A stretch of DNA of 49,778 bases from an uncultured Mycoplasmatota bacterium (GTDB lineage Bacteria; Bacillota_I; Bacilli_A; RF39; UBA660). How positions within the stretch are numbered: position 1 is the stretch's first letter; every line of letters starts with the position of its first letter. The stretch covers positions 1-49,778 of the forward strand of contig CAMVED010000008.1 of the NCBI GenBank assembly GCA_947166445.1, in the 5' to 3' direction. Both the position numbers and the translations under genes were made by a program. The notes under the pieces were generated by a model. That model worked only from the letters and a program-made list of their open reading frames with translations, was not told where the DNA came from and searched no databases. Shown in pieces: positions 1-9,795 of the stretch.

Positions 1-1
1 T

Positions 2-817
2 AATTATATAGTATCAGATAAATCAAATAAAACTATTTTAGAAGAAGGTAAAACTTTAGCGCCTTCAGAAGCTTGCATAAGCCTTAAACTATTTTTAGGA
101 CATGTTAAAAACTTAGAAAACAAATGTAACTTTTTATTTATACCTAGAATAGAAACTATAAAAAAGAATGAAAAGATGTGTACAAATTTTTATTTATTAC
201 CAGATTTAGTAAGAAATCTATTTAATATTAATATTCTTGACTTTAACATAAATATAGATAAAAACAAAACATTTAAAAATGCGTTTACTGAATTAGGTTT
301 GTATTTAGGATTTTCTTATAATAAAACAATGGAAGCTTACAAAAAAGCTATAGAAGAAGCAAAAAAAGAAAAAAATAATTTGTTATTAAAACAAACAACT
401 AAATTAAATGATAATAATAAAAAAATACTAATCGTAGGTCACTCTTATAATATTAATGATGAGCTGATTGGAAAACCTATTAGTAATATGTTAAACAATA
501 GAGGTTTTTCGTTAATATACGCCGATATATGTGATGAAAACAAAGATGATGAATTATCTTCCTCTGTATATTTTTCTTACAACAAAGAGCAAATAAGAGC
601 AATAAACAAATATAAAGAATATGTAAATGGAATAATAATTATTTCTACTTTCCCATGCGGACCAGATTCTATAATTAATGATCTAATTATCAGAAACATA
701 AATAATCTACCAATTATAAGCTTAATAATAGATGAAGTAAATGAAACTACTGGAATAACTACAAGACTTGAAAGCTTTATAGATATAGTAAATAAAGAGG
801 CAGCATATGAAAAATAA
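2..817 (+). CDS. Acyl-CoA dehydratase activase-related protein (DUF2229/HgdB-like), N-terminus truncated by window start
   Basis: Frame stays open upstream of the listed ATG to base 2 (..PSEACISLKLFLGHVKNLE..FIPRIE..); C-terminal FPCGPDSI...IDE..TTGITTRLESFIDIV motif. Confidence 0.75.
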   Translation, partial: NYIVSDKSNKTILEEGKTLAPSEACISLKLFLGHVKNLENKCNFLFIPRIETIKKNEKMCTNFYLLPDLVRNLFNINILDFNINIDKNKTFKNAFTELGLYLGFSYNKTMEAYKKAIEEAKKEKNNLLLKQTTKLNDNNKKILIVGHSYNINDELIGKPISNMLNNRGFSLIYADICDENKDDELSSSVYFSYNKEQIRAINKYKEYVNGIIIISTFPCGPDSIINDLIIRNINNLPIISLIIDEVNETTGITTRLESFIDIVNKEAAYEK

Positions 818-1877
818 AATAATATCATTCCCCCATATTGGTGATTACTGCTATTTTGTAAAACCTTTTTTAGAAAATCTCACAAGTTTAAATGTAAAAT
901 TTGCTCCCCCAATCACAAAAAAAACTATAGAACTAGGAAGCAAATATTCTCCAGATACTATTTGTTTACCATTTAAGTATAATGTTGGAAATTATATTGA
1001 AGCTTTAGAAGAAGGTGCAAATATACTATTTCAGTTTGGAGGTGGATGTAGATATGGTAATTATGCTCCCCTTCAGAAAAAAATTTTAAAAGATTTAAAC
1101 TATGACTTTGAGTTTTATGAACTTATTAAAAATGGAAAAACAAGTTTCTCTCATATTTATAAAACTTTTAAAAGTATAAACCCAGAAATAACAAAAAGTA
1201 AACTCATAAAAGAACTAATACTAGTTTTCATTAAAATAATGCTATATGATCATCTAGAGCACTATAGAAGGAAGAAAATTCCAATAGAACCGGAAAAATT
1301 CAAAAAACTAAAATATAAATTTATTAATAATCTTAAAAGCCAAAAAAACATCTTTAGAATATTAAAAACATATTTTATTTATAGAAAAAAATATAAAAAA
1401 GTAAGATGCAAAAAGCCTAAACTAAAAATAGGTTTAATCGGAGAACTATACACATCTATGGAACCTTTTTCTACTTTTGATTTAGAAGAAGAACTAAAAA
1501 AATATGATGTAAGTATTAAAAGATATACTACTGTATCATATCTATTAATATACAAAAAAATATTTAATAAAATAGCAAAGTATAAAGTTCGTAATTATTT
1601 AAAATATCATATTGGAGCGGATGCAACTTATAATGTATACAGAACTTTAAAGTTAAAGGAAAAAGGTTATGATGGAATCATCCACACTAAACCTTTTGGA
1701 TGTACACCAGAAGTTGGAGTAATACCAATTTTATCAAAAATATCAAATGAAAAGAACATACCAATTATGTTCTTAAGCTTTGATACAGAAACATCAAATA
1801 CAGGAATAAAAACAAGAGTTGAAGCTTTTGTGGATATGTTAATGATGAGAAAGGAAAAGAAAAGTGAAAAAAAATAA
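807..1877 (+). CDS. 2-hydroxyacyl-CoA dehydratase-like (HgdB-like) protein
   Basis: CLPFKYNVGNYIEALEEGANILFQFGGGCRYGNY and GCTPEVG...SFDTETSNTGIKTRVEAFVDM motifs; overlaps upstream ORF by 11 nt. Confidence 0.75.
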   Translation: MKNKIISFPHIGDYCYFVKPFLENLTSLNVKFAPPITKKTIELGSKYSPDTICLPFKYNVGNYIEALEEGANILFQFGGGCRYGNYAPLQKKILKDLNYDFEFYELIKNGKTSFSHIYKTFKSINPEITKSKLIKELILVFIKIMLYDHLEHYRRKKIPIEPEKFKKLKYKFINNLKSQKNIFRILKTYFIYRKKYKKVRCKKPKLKIGLIGELYTSMEPFSTFDLEEELKKYDVSIKRYTTVSYLLIYKKIFNKIAKYKVRNYLKYHIGADATYNVYRTLKLKEKGYDGIIHTKPFGCTPEVGVIPILSKISNEKNIPIMFLSFDTETSNTGIKTRVEAFVDMLMMRKEKKSEKK

Positions 1878-2811
1878 AGCTTATTTAGGAATAGATATTG
1901 GATCAATTTCTACAAAAGGAGTAATTATTGATGAAAAAAACAATATATTAGCCAGTGAATATATTTGGACAAAAGCTGATCCTATAAATACAGTTAAAAA
2001 ACTTCTTAAAACATTAAAGAATAAAATACCAAAAGAATACAACGTTGTAGCAGTAGGAACAACAGGTAGTGCCAGAAAATTAATAGGAATTATGACAAGA
2101 GCCTCAATTATAAAGAATGAAATAACAGCACATGCTATTGGTACTCTATCAAAATACAAAGACGTAAAAACTATCTTCGAAATTGGAGGACAAGATTCTA
2201 AAATTATTTTAATTGAAAATGGGATAGTAACAGATTATGCCATGAACACAATATGTGCTGCAGGAACCGGATCATTTTTATCAAGCCAAGCAAAAAGACT
2301 TGGAGTAGATGTAAAAGATTTTGGAAAAATTGCAATAAACTCAAAAAATCCTACTAAGATAGCAGCACGTTGCACAGTGTTCGCAGAATCAGATCTTGTT
2401 CATAAAGCCCAAATAGGTCACAAAAAAGAAGACATCATTGCAGGACTATGTGAAAGCGTTGTAAATAATTATTTAAACAACGTAGCAAAAGGTAAAAAAA
2501 TAAAACCCCCCATTGTATTCCAAGGAGGAGTTAGTAAAAATATTGGAGTTGTAAAAGCATTTGAAAAAATAACTAAAGAAAAAATAATAACTGATAAAAA
2601 CGGTCATTTGATGGGAGCACTTGGTGTAGCGATTCTATCAAAAAAAGAAAAAGAAGAATTATTTGATTTTGATATACTTAATCTAAACTTTGAAACAAAA
2701 GGATATGAATGCAAAAAATGCCCCAATCACTGTGAAATAATCGCCATAAAAAAAGATAAACAAATAATAGATGCTTGGGGTAACAGATGTGAAAAAGGTG
2801 CACTTATTTAA
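1864..2811 (+). CDS. Acyl-CoA dehydratase activase, BadF/BadG/BcrA/BcrD ATPase family
   Basis: LGIDIGSISTKGVI, EIGGQDSKII, NTICAAGTGSFL, FQGGVSKN motifs. Confidence 0.85.
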   Translation: MKKNKAYLGIDIGSISTKGVIIDEKNNILASEYIWTKADPINTVKKLLKTLKNKIPKEYNVVAVGTTGSARKLIGIMTRASIIKNEITAHAIGTLSKYKDVKTIFEIGGQDSKIILIENGIVTDYAMNTICAAGTGSFLSSQAKRLGVDVKDFGKIAINSKNPTKIAARCTVFAESDLVHKAQIGHKKEDIIAGLCESVVNNYLNNVAKGKKIKPPIVFQGGVSKNIGVVKAFEKITKEKIITDKNGHLMGALGVAILSKKEKEELFDFDILNLNFETKGYECKKCPNHCEIIAIKKDKQIIDAWGNRCEKGALI

Positions 2812-2824
2812 ACAAAATAAAAAA

Positions 2825-2901
2825 TGGCGCGCCCAGAAGGATTTGAACCCTCAACCTCTTGGTCCGTAGCCAAACGCTCTATCCAATTGAGCTATGGGCG
2901 C
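2825..2901 (-). tRNA. tRNA-Arg(ACG), CCA end encoded
   Basis: Minus-strand cloverleaf GCGCCCAUAGCUCAAUUGGAUAGAGCGUUUGGCUACGGACCAAG..GGUUCAAAUCC..UGGGCGCG-CCA; 7-bp acceptor stem; anticodon loop CUACGGA. Confidence 0.95.
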
Positions 2902-2992
2902 ATGTATGCCATTTACTAACAAAAAGATTATACTACAATAGTCTTTTTTTTTCAAGTGTAATTTAAAAAAATAGTAGTACACTTAAATACTA

Positions 2993-3691
2993 CTACTTAT
3001 CTATTTCAAAATAATTTCCACTATCTAAATATAGTTTTCCTGTCTTACCTTCAAATTTTATTACCATTTTATCGTAATCGTTAAAATTCTTAAATTTTGG
3101 AAGATTAATATACACCCTATTAGAATCGTTCATATATAATATAAATCTATCATCATCAAACTTATTAGGTTCATATTTAATTTGAGATACTCTTTTTAAT
3201 AAACCATAATCTATTTGCTTTAGTTTCTTAATTAATTCATTATATTTAGTATTAGGAACATAATTTATCAAATATGGCACATCTAATACCTTATTTATAT
3301 CATTAGAAACTTCATTATTTTTATCAAATACAATCTTATTTGTATCCTCCCTTATAAATAATGGTTTGTTTTCAGAAATATAAATATGCAATTGAAACAA
3401 GATATTTCTACTAACTTTTGCATCTTTAATAAAATCATCATTTTTTAATTTTTTTTCAATTTTTTTAATATTTACTGAAAAGAAATTAGGATAATCTACA
3501 ATATCAGCAATTTCTAAAACTTCATTATCGCTAACAATACTATTGCCATCAATAATAACAGCTTTAGTTTTAACATCAAATACGTATGAACACAATAAAA
3601 CTATACTAAGTAAAATAAATATTAACACACTTAGTATAAGAACAAATATTCTAAATTTTTTATTAGTCTTCCTACGTCCCTTTTTACTCAT
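2993..3691 (-). CDS. ftsQ: Cell division protein FtsQ/DivIB
   Basis: Basic N-terminus, single TM, POTRA/FtsQ-like pattern; follows murG-murB. Confidence 0.75.
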   Translation of the reverse strand: MSKKGRRKTNKKFRIFVLILSVLIFILLSIVLLCSYVFDVKTKAVIIDGNSIVSDNEVLEIADIVDYPNFFSVNIKKIEKKLKNDDFIKDAKVSRNILFQLHIYISENKPLFIREDTNKIVFDKNNEVSNDINKVLDVPYLINYVPNTKYNELIKKLKQIDYGLLKRVSQIKYEPNKFDDDRFILYMNDSNRVYINLPKFKNFNDYDKMVIKFEGKTGKLYLDSGNYFEIDK

Positions 3692-3692
3692 A

Positions 3693-4601
3693 TTATTTCT
3701 CCCAATTAAATAATTCTTGTTCTACACGTAATTTTACACCAAAATTCTTTTCAACCTCTTCTTTAGCTAAATCCATTAAATACTTTATATCTTCTGAAGT
3801 AGCATTATTTTTATTAATTATAAAGTTAGCGTGTTTATCACTAATTTGTCCACCGCCATGTACAAACCCTTTTAGATTTGAATCCTCAATCAATTTACCT
3901 GCATAATTACCTTCAGGATTTCTGAAAACAGATCCTGCAGAAGGATATTCTAATGGTTGTGAAGAAAATCTTCTATTTTTTCGATCTTCTATCAAAGCAA
4001 CTATTTTATCCTTTTCACCCTTCTCTAATTTAAAATATGCTTTTAAAACTATCCAATTCTTTTCCATAAAAATAGAATGTCTATAACTAAAATCTAAATC
4101 TTTATTACCAAGAGTTCTAAATTCAAGATTTTCATCTAAAATATCAACCTTTTCTAAAACCTTAGAAACATCGCTTAAATAAGCACCAGCATTCATATAC
4201 ACTGCTCCTCCAACAGTAGCAGGAATACCACAAGCAAATTCAAGCCCAGAATAACCTTCTCTTGAAATTGTATTAGCAAGAAGCGCAAAATTATAACCAG
4301 CTTCTACTTCTACATACTCTCCCTCTTGTTTTAAACTTTTTAAGTTAGAAAGTTTAATAATAACGCCTTCATAATCTCTACTACTAGCTAATATGTTTGA
4401 GCCATTACCAAACACCTTAAAATCTATATTATTATCTTTTAAATATTTTACTATTTCTCTTAAAGAGTCAACATCATTTGGGTAAACTACAAGTCTAGCA
4501 TTACCTCCAGTTTTATATGTAGTAAGAGTCTTAAAAGAAACGTTTTCTTTATAAGTTCCTAGCGATTTTTCATCTATTATGTTTATTAAGTTTTTCATCA
4601 T
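3693..4601 (-). CDS. murB: UDP-N-acetylenolpyruvoylglucosamine reductase
   Basis: TYKTGGNAR, GNGSNIL, EFACGIPATVGGAVYMNAGAY, YPSAGSVFRNP motifs. Confidence 0.95.
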   Translation of the reverse strand: MMKNLINIIDEKSLGTYKENVSFKTLTTYKTGGNARLVVYPNDVDSLREIVKYLKDNNIDFKVFGNGSNILASSRDYEGVIIKLSNLKSLKQEGEYVEVEAGYNFALLANTISREGYSGLEFACGIPATVGGAVYMNAGAYLSDVSKVLEKVDILDENLEFRTLGNKDLDFSYRHSIFMEKNWIVLKAYFKLEKGEKDKIVALIEDRKNRRFSSQPLEYPSAGSVFRNPEGNYAGKLIEDSNLKGFVHGGGQISDKHANFIINKNNATSEDIKYLMDLAKEEVEKNFGVKLRVEQELFNWEK

Positions 4602-5670
4602 TTAACAACCTTTCTATCTCTTTGTAAATTCTAGTATTGCTATCAGTAATACCCATTTTTTTTGCAGCATTCATCATTTTTTTATAATATTCTTTATCGC
4701 TTAATATTTTATCTATCTCATTAAACAAGTATGTACCATCAAAATCAGTTTCTTTTATTACTACTGAAGCACCAGTTTCACCTAAATCATTAGCATTTAT
4801 CTCTTGATGATTATTAGCAACATATGGACTTGGAATCAAAATTGATGGAATTCCAAGAGAAGTTATTTCAGAAATAATTGTAGCACCAGCTCTAGTAATA
4901 ATTAAATCAGTAAATTTTAATACTTCCCCCATTTTTTCAATATATGGAACAATTTTAACATTCTTAGGAAGTTTTGTTTTAGCAATTTCATCGTAATTAT
5001 CTTTACCAGTAACAAGTAAAACCTCATAAGGTTTATTCTTAAATTCATCAAGCAAATCTACAATTTTCTTGTTTATAGTCGAAGCTCCTAAAGAACCCAT
5101 TGTAATAAGAACTAATTTTTTAGATAGAGAAAGATCATAATCCTTCTTATTCCCTTTTTTAAATTTTTGTATCTCTTCACCGCGAGGATTACCAGTAAGT
5201 ACTACATTTTTGTTTTTAAAATACTTTCTTGATGATTCCATAGAAACACATACAGAATCAGCATATTTACTAAGTATTAAATTAGACTTACCAGGAATAC
5301 TATTTTGTTCGTGTAATAACACTTTTACTTTCAAAGAACGAGCTGCCAAAACCACCGGAACAGTAATATATCCTCCAACTCCAATAACAATATCTGGTTT
5401 AAACTTCTTCATTATTTTTTTACACTTAGCAGTACCTAATAATGTATTTTTTACAAAATTAAACATCATCTTTGGATTTTTAGAAAGACCATTCATCTTG
5501 ATTCCTTCATACTCTATTTGCATATTAGGAACTATATCTTTTTCCATTCTATCAGTAGTACCTATATAAAGTATTTCAGCATCTTTATCTTCTTCTTTTA
5601 TTTTATCTATAATACTAAGAGCAGGATAAATATGTCCACCTGTACCTCCCGCAGAAACTATATATCTCAT
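4570..5670 (-). CDS. murG: UDP-N-acetylglucosamine--undecaprenyl-PP-MurNAc-pentapeptide transferase
   Basis: VSAGGTGGHIYPALSI, GVGGYITVPVVLAA, HEQNSIPGKSN motifs; overlaps murB by 32 nt. Confidence 0.95.
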   Translation of the reverse strand: MRYIVSAGGTGGHIYPALSIIDKIKEEDKDAEILYIGTTDRMEKDIVPNMQIEYEGIKMNGLSKNPKMMFNFVKNTLLGTAKCKKIMKKFKPDIVIGVGGYITVPVVLAARSLKVKVLLHEQNSIPGKSNLILSKYADSVCVSMESSRKYFKNKNVVLTGNPRGEEIQKFKKGNKKDYDLSLSKKLVLITMGSLGASTINKKIVDLLDEFKNKPYEVLLVTGKDNYDEIAKTKLPKNVKIVPYIEKMGEVLKFTDLIITRAGATIISEITSLGIPSILIPSPYVANNHQEINANDLGETGASVVIKETDFDGTYLFNEIDKILSDKEYYKKMMNAAKKMGITDSNTRIYKEIERLLNDEKLNKHNR

Positions 5671-5726
5671 ATAATCACTCCTATAATAATTATATCATTA
5701 AAATGTGCTATTATTAAGCGTTTTTA

Positions 5727-6317
5727 TTAATTTCTAAGTGAATATTCACAACCACAATAGTCTTGTCTATATAAATCATACTCTTTAGAAAGAACAATAC
5801 TTCTTTTATAACCTTCTTTTTTCTTAAAATCAGAGTATAAATAAGGAATACTATATTTTTTTTCTAAAAAATAACCAATTTCATTTATCATTTTACTATT
5901 CTTATGAGGACTAACTGAAAGCGTTGTTGTAAAATAGTCATATCCATTTCCTTTTGCATAACGACATGCTTCTTCCATACGTAAACCTATACACTCTTTA
6001 CAACGAAGTCCACCTTCTCGTTCTTCTTCTAATCCAGAAACTGTTTTTCTATATAAATCATAATCATATTTACCCTCAATAAATCTAATATTAGAATCAA
6101 GTTTTTTTAATAAAGATTCTTGAGTATTACTTCTCTTAACAAATTCAGATTCAGGATATATATTAGGATTATAGTAATATACGTCAACATCAAAATACTT
6201 AACAAGAAGTTCAAGTACTGAACTAGAACATGGTCCACAACAACTATGAAGTAATAATTTAGGTCTATGATCTAATTTTTCTAAAAAAGATTCAAAATCT
6301 TTGTAATTATCTATCAT
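5727..6317 (-). CDS. queH: Epoxyqueuosine reductase QueH
   Basis: LLHSCCGPCSS and DYCGCEYS Cys motifs; start refined to MIDNYKD after GGTGGTTGAC. Confidence 0.88.
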   Translation of the reverse strand: MIDNYKDFESFLEKLDHRPKLLLHSCCGPCSSSVLELLVKYFDVDVYYYNPNIYPESEFVKRSNTQESLLKKLDSNIRFIEGKYDYDLYRKTVSGLEEEREGGLRCKECIGLRMEEACRYAKGNGYDYFTTTLSVSPHKNSKMINEIGYFLEKKYSIPYLYSDFKKKEGYKRSIVLSKEYDLYRQDYCGCEYSLRN

Positions 6318-6391
6318 GTCAACCACCAGAAAAATTATACCACAAAACAAAGAAAAAAAATACTAAAACATTAGTCTTAGTATTTTATTTT

Positions 6392-7102
6392 TTATATAAA
6401 CTCTTTTGTCACTACTTTGGTTCCCTCTTTGTTATCAAAAACATCTTTTATATTATTTATTTTATTTGAATTATATACATATAAAGGTATTTTATGTTTA
6501 GCAAGACTCGTAAGAGCTTCCAAATCTAAAACCATTAATGAATCAATTCCTTGTTTAAGTGACATGTTAAGTAATTCTTCATGTGAAATTTCTTTTATTT
6601 TTTTAGCGCCTTCTAACTTTGGATCCTTATCATAAATTGCATCAATATTCTTAGACATAAGTATTAAATCAGCTTTATATTCAATTGCTTTAGAAACAGT
6701 AGTCATATCTGTAGATAAATTGGGTATTCCAAGTCCTCCACCGAAAACAACTACTTTGCCTTCTTTTAAATCCTTTTCTACTTCATATGGTTCTGCTTTT
6801 TCTATAATTCCAGTTACATCAAAAGCACTATAAGCGCAAGAAACAATTCCTTGTTCATTTAAATATGAAGATATAGCAAGACTATTCATGACAGTTGCGA
6901 GCATTCCTATATAGTCAGAAGTAACACTATTTATATTTAGTTTGTTTCTACCTCTCCAAAAGTTCCCCCCACCAACTACTAATATTAGTTCGTTATGTTC
7001 TTTTAATTCTTTTATACCACTACATATTTTTTCTATAGCAGTATCAGATAAACCATTTTCACCTTTTAACGCTTCACCGCTTATTTTTATAACTATTCTC
7101 AT
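6392..7102 (-). CDS. pyrH: UMP kinase
   Basis: KISGEALKG, VVGGGNFWRGR, DYIGMLATVMN motifs. Confidence 0.95.
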   Translation of the reverse strand: MRIVIKISGEALKGENGLSDTAIEKICSGIKELKEHNELILVVGGGNFWRGRNKLNINSVTSDYIGMLATVMNSLAISSYLNEQGIVSCAYSAFDVTGIIEKAEPYEVEKDLKEGKVVVFGGGLGIPNLSTDMTTVSKAIEYKADLILMSKNIDAIYDKDPKLEGAKKIKEISHEELLNMSLKQGIDSLMVLDLEALTSLAKHKIPLYVYNSNKINNIKDVFDNKEGTKVVTKEFI

Positions 7103-7132
7103 AAATCCTCCTAGAAAAAAAGACTAAAACTT

Positions 7133-7672
7133 TTAATAATTTTCAGCCTTAACTTCAAAATAACTTTGTGGATGAGCACAAACTGGACAAACCATTGGAG
7201 CCTTCTTACCAATAACTACATGTCCACAATTACGGCAAATCCAAATAGTATCTTCATCTTTAGAAAATACAACTTCATCTTCAATATTCTTAAGAAGTTT
7301 TTTGAATCTTTCTTCGTGATGTTTTTCAATTTCTCCAACCATTCTAAATTTTTTAGCTATTAAATCAAAACCTTCTTCTTCTGCAACTTTAGCAAACTCT
7401 TCATACATATCAGTCCATTCATAGTTTTCACCTTCTGCTGCAGCCTTTAGATTTTCAGTAGTTTCTGGAACAGCACCACCATTTAATTCTTTAAACCACA
7501 TTTTAGCATGTTCTTTTTCATTATTTGCTGTTTCTTCGAAAATAGCTGCTATTTGATTATAACCATCCTTTTTAGCTTTACTAGCAAAATAAGTATACTT
7601 ATTTCTAGCTTGTGATTCTCCTGCAAAAGCAGCCATTAAATTAGCTTCTGTTTTACTTCCTTTTAATTCCAT
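7133..7672 (-). CDS. Rubrerythrin
   Basis: Ferritin-like ExxH motifs ([20 protein letters not shown]-like) and C-terminal rubredoxin CxxC pair [21 protein letters not shown]. Confidence 0.95.
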   Translation of the reverse strand: MELKGSKTEANLMAAFAGESQARNKYTYFASKAKKDGYNQIAAIFEETANNEKEHAKMWFKELNGGAVPETTENLKAAAEGENYEWTDMYEEFAKVAEEEGFDLIAKKFRMVGEIEKHHEERFKKLLKNIEDEVVFSKDEDTIWICRNCGHVVIGKKAPMVCPVCAHPQSYFEVKAENY

Positions 7673-7804
7673 AATTCTTACCTCCAACTATTATTATATA
7701 GTTTTTAAAATATACTTTCAAGATTTTTTAGATTTTATTGCTTTCTAATAGTTAATTGTAATTTTTTATCTATTATCAATCCTCTACGGGGTTTTGGTTT
7801 AATA

Positions 7805-7900
7805 TATAAAAAAGCCTAACTTGTTGTTAGGCCACCCCAATAAGGTAACGCTTAACACTCAAAAATTAAGTGTTCCTTTTTATAAGAGATTACTCTCCTA
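7805..7900 (-). ncRNA. Candidate orphan structured small RNA or leader element, family not recognised
   Basis: Minus-strand promoter TTGAAA-16-TATAAT (-10 at 7906-7911), hairpins GGAGAGTAATCTC and AACACTTAATTTTTGAGTGTT, then terminator GCCTAACAACAAGTTAGGC-TTTTTT. Confidence 0.55.
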
Positions 7901-7936
7901 AGTTAATTATACTAAACAAATATTTTTTTTCAAGTA

Positions 7937-8659
7937 CTATTTAGTATTTTTACCTAAATTATATAATTGTTTGACTTCTTTTACAGTAAGTAATCTATAA
8001 TCTTTAGAAGCAAGTCCATCAAGTGTTAAAAAAGCAAACCTTTCTCTTTTTAGTTTTAATACTTTATGATTAACGCGTTCAAACATTTTCTTAACTTGAT
8101 GGTTTCTTCCTTCGGTAATAGTTAGTTCAATAATACTAGTATCAGTTTTTTTATCATAACTTTTAATCTTTACTCTTGCTTTTTGAGTTTTTATATTATC
8201 TATTATTACTCCCTTTTTTAAAGCCATAAGTTCATTAGGTAAAAGTTTTCCATTTATTTTAGCTATATAAGTTTTTTCAATATTATTCTTTGGGTGAGTT
8301 AATAAATTAGAAAGTTCTCCATCATTAGTTAAAAGAATAATACCAGTAGTATCATAATCAAGTCTACCAACAGGAAATATCCTAAGATTTGTATCAATTA
8401 AAGACGTAATTATCTTTCTATTCTTATCATCATCAGTAGTACATACTACTCCCCTAGGTTTATTAAGTAAATAATATACTTTTTGTTCTTGTTCTATAAG
8501 AATATCATCTACCTTTATTTGATCTTTATCATCCACTTTATGCCCTAATTCGGTAACAATAATATCATTAACTTTCACTTTTCCTTCTTTAATCAATTCT
8601 TCAGCTTTTCTTCTAGAGCAATAACCAGAATTTGCTATTTTCTTTTGCAATCGTTCCAT
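7937..8659 (-). CDS. Pseudouridine synthase, RsuA/RluB family
   Basis: S4 domain (SGYCSRRKAEELI..G.V.VN) and PVGRLDYDTTGIILLTNDGEL, EGRNHQVKKMF motifs. Confidence 0.92.
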   Translation of the reverse strand: MERLQKKIANSGYCSRRKAEELIKEGKVKVNDIIVTELGHKVDDKDQIKVDDILIEQEQKVYYLLNKPRGVVCTTDDDKNRKIITSLIDTNLRIFPVGRLDYDTTGIILLTNDGELSNLLTHPKNNIEKTYIAKINGKLLPNELMALKKGVIIDNIKTQKARVKIKSYDKKTDTSIIELTITEGRNHQVKKMFERVNHKVLKLKRERFAFLTLDGLASKDYRLLTVKEVKQLYNLGKNTK

Positions 8660-8696
8660 AAGCCACCTCTAGAAGAATTATAAATTATTTTTTACA

Positions 8697-9746
8697 TTAA
8701 TGCAAACCTAAAAACTTTTTTATTTTTGGGATTATTCCGTCTTTTTTTTCTTTTAAATAAACCTTTTCTTTATAAATCTGTTCGTTATCTAAATAAATAA
8801 TTATATCTCCAACATAACCTCTTTTACTTTTATTATAAATTAATGCTTTCTTTATTCTGTTTCTTTCTTCTTTAGTTAAAGGATATTTAAATGAATTATT
8901 TATATAAAGTTTACCATTTAAATCAGTTTTTTCATCAAAGTTATTCTTATCTAGTATTAGATAATTTTTATATTTTGAAAAAATATCTTCATACATACTT
9001 ATATGACTTTTATAACCATAAGTATTACCACGAGATGCTATTACTATATTTAAATCATTATTTGAAGCACTACTTACAAGTAATCTTCCAGCCTTTGGTG
9101 TATATCCAGTTTTACCTCCCGTAGCTTTATTATACATTTTTAATATTTCAGTTCTATTTCTAAAATAATAACTTTTTTTATCACTGCTAGTATTGTATTC
9201 TTTCGTACCTACTATCTCTCTAAATAATTTATTTTTATATCCATAAGAGTATATAACTGCTAAATCGTTTACTGAAGTCATATTTTTAGTAGTATCATCG
9301 AGTCCAGTAGGATTTTCAAATACTGTTTTTTTTAAATGTAATTGCCTCGCTTTTTCATTCATAAGTCTTACAAAATTATCTATACTACCACCAGAATAAT
9401 TAGCAAGCGCCAAAGCCGCATCATTACCACTTCTAAGTATCATACCATATAATAAATCTTGTAAAAGAATATTCTCACCAACCTCTACATAAATATTAGT
9501 GCCATCTGCTATTAATATTTCATTTCCTACTTTTACAACATCAGCAGAATTAGAATTTTCAATTGCTACAATTAAAGTCATTATTTTAGTGGTGCTTGCA
9601 GGAAGTATACTCTCATCTTTAGCTAATTCTTTTATTACTCTGCCAGAATCCATATCCATAACAACATAATTACTTAAATATTCCTCTGCGTTTACTCTAA
9701 AAGAAATAAGCAATAGTAAAACTATAAACAAAAACACTTTTTTCAA
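8697..9746 (-). CDS. D-alanyl-D-alanine carboxypeptidase (DacF-like PBP)
   Basis: SxxK (LPASTTKIMT), SGND, KTGYTPKAG motifs; signal peptide. TTG start (MKKVFLF..) fits the AGGTGAT Shine-Dalgarno better than the upstream GTG. Confidence 0.88.
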   Translation of the reverse strand: MKKVFLFIVLLLLISFRVNAEEYLSNYVVMDMDSGRVIKELAKDESILPASTTKIMTLIVAIENSNSADVVKVGNEILIADGTNIYVEVGENILLQDLLYGMILRSGNDAALALANYSGGSIDNFVRLMNEKARQLHLKKTVFENPTGLDDTTKNMTSVNDLAVIYSYGYKNKLFREIVGTKEYNTSSDKKSYYFRNRTEILKMYNKATGGKTGYTPKAGRLLVSSASNNDLNIVIASRGNTYGYKSHISMYEDIFSKYKNYLILDKNNFDEKTDLNGKLYINNSFKYPLTKEERNRIKKALIYNKSKRGYVGDIIIYLDNEQIYKEKVYLKEKKDGIIPKIKKFLGLH

Positions 9747-9795
9747 ACAAATCACCTAGTTAATAATATGAAAAAAAGAAGTCACTATTAACTTC

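Noticed and set aside
577-828. Numerous antisense ORFs in the ORF track (e.g. 577..828, 1667..1906, 1881..2159, 5210..5569, 11949..12455, 23666..23977, 26034..26318, 33647..34027, 43799..44152)
   Set aside because: Each lies opposite a well-supported conserved CDS, with biased composition and no motif support
7805-7911. THF riboswitch, SRP RNA or 6S RNA identity for the orphan RNA
   Set aside because: Starts GGAGAGTA like a THF aptamer, but the other conserved THF segments and CGCTCC end are missing; no SRP GGAAGGAAGCAGCC core; too short for 6S
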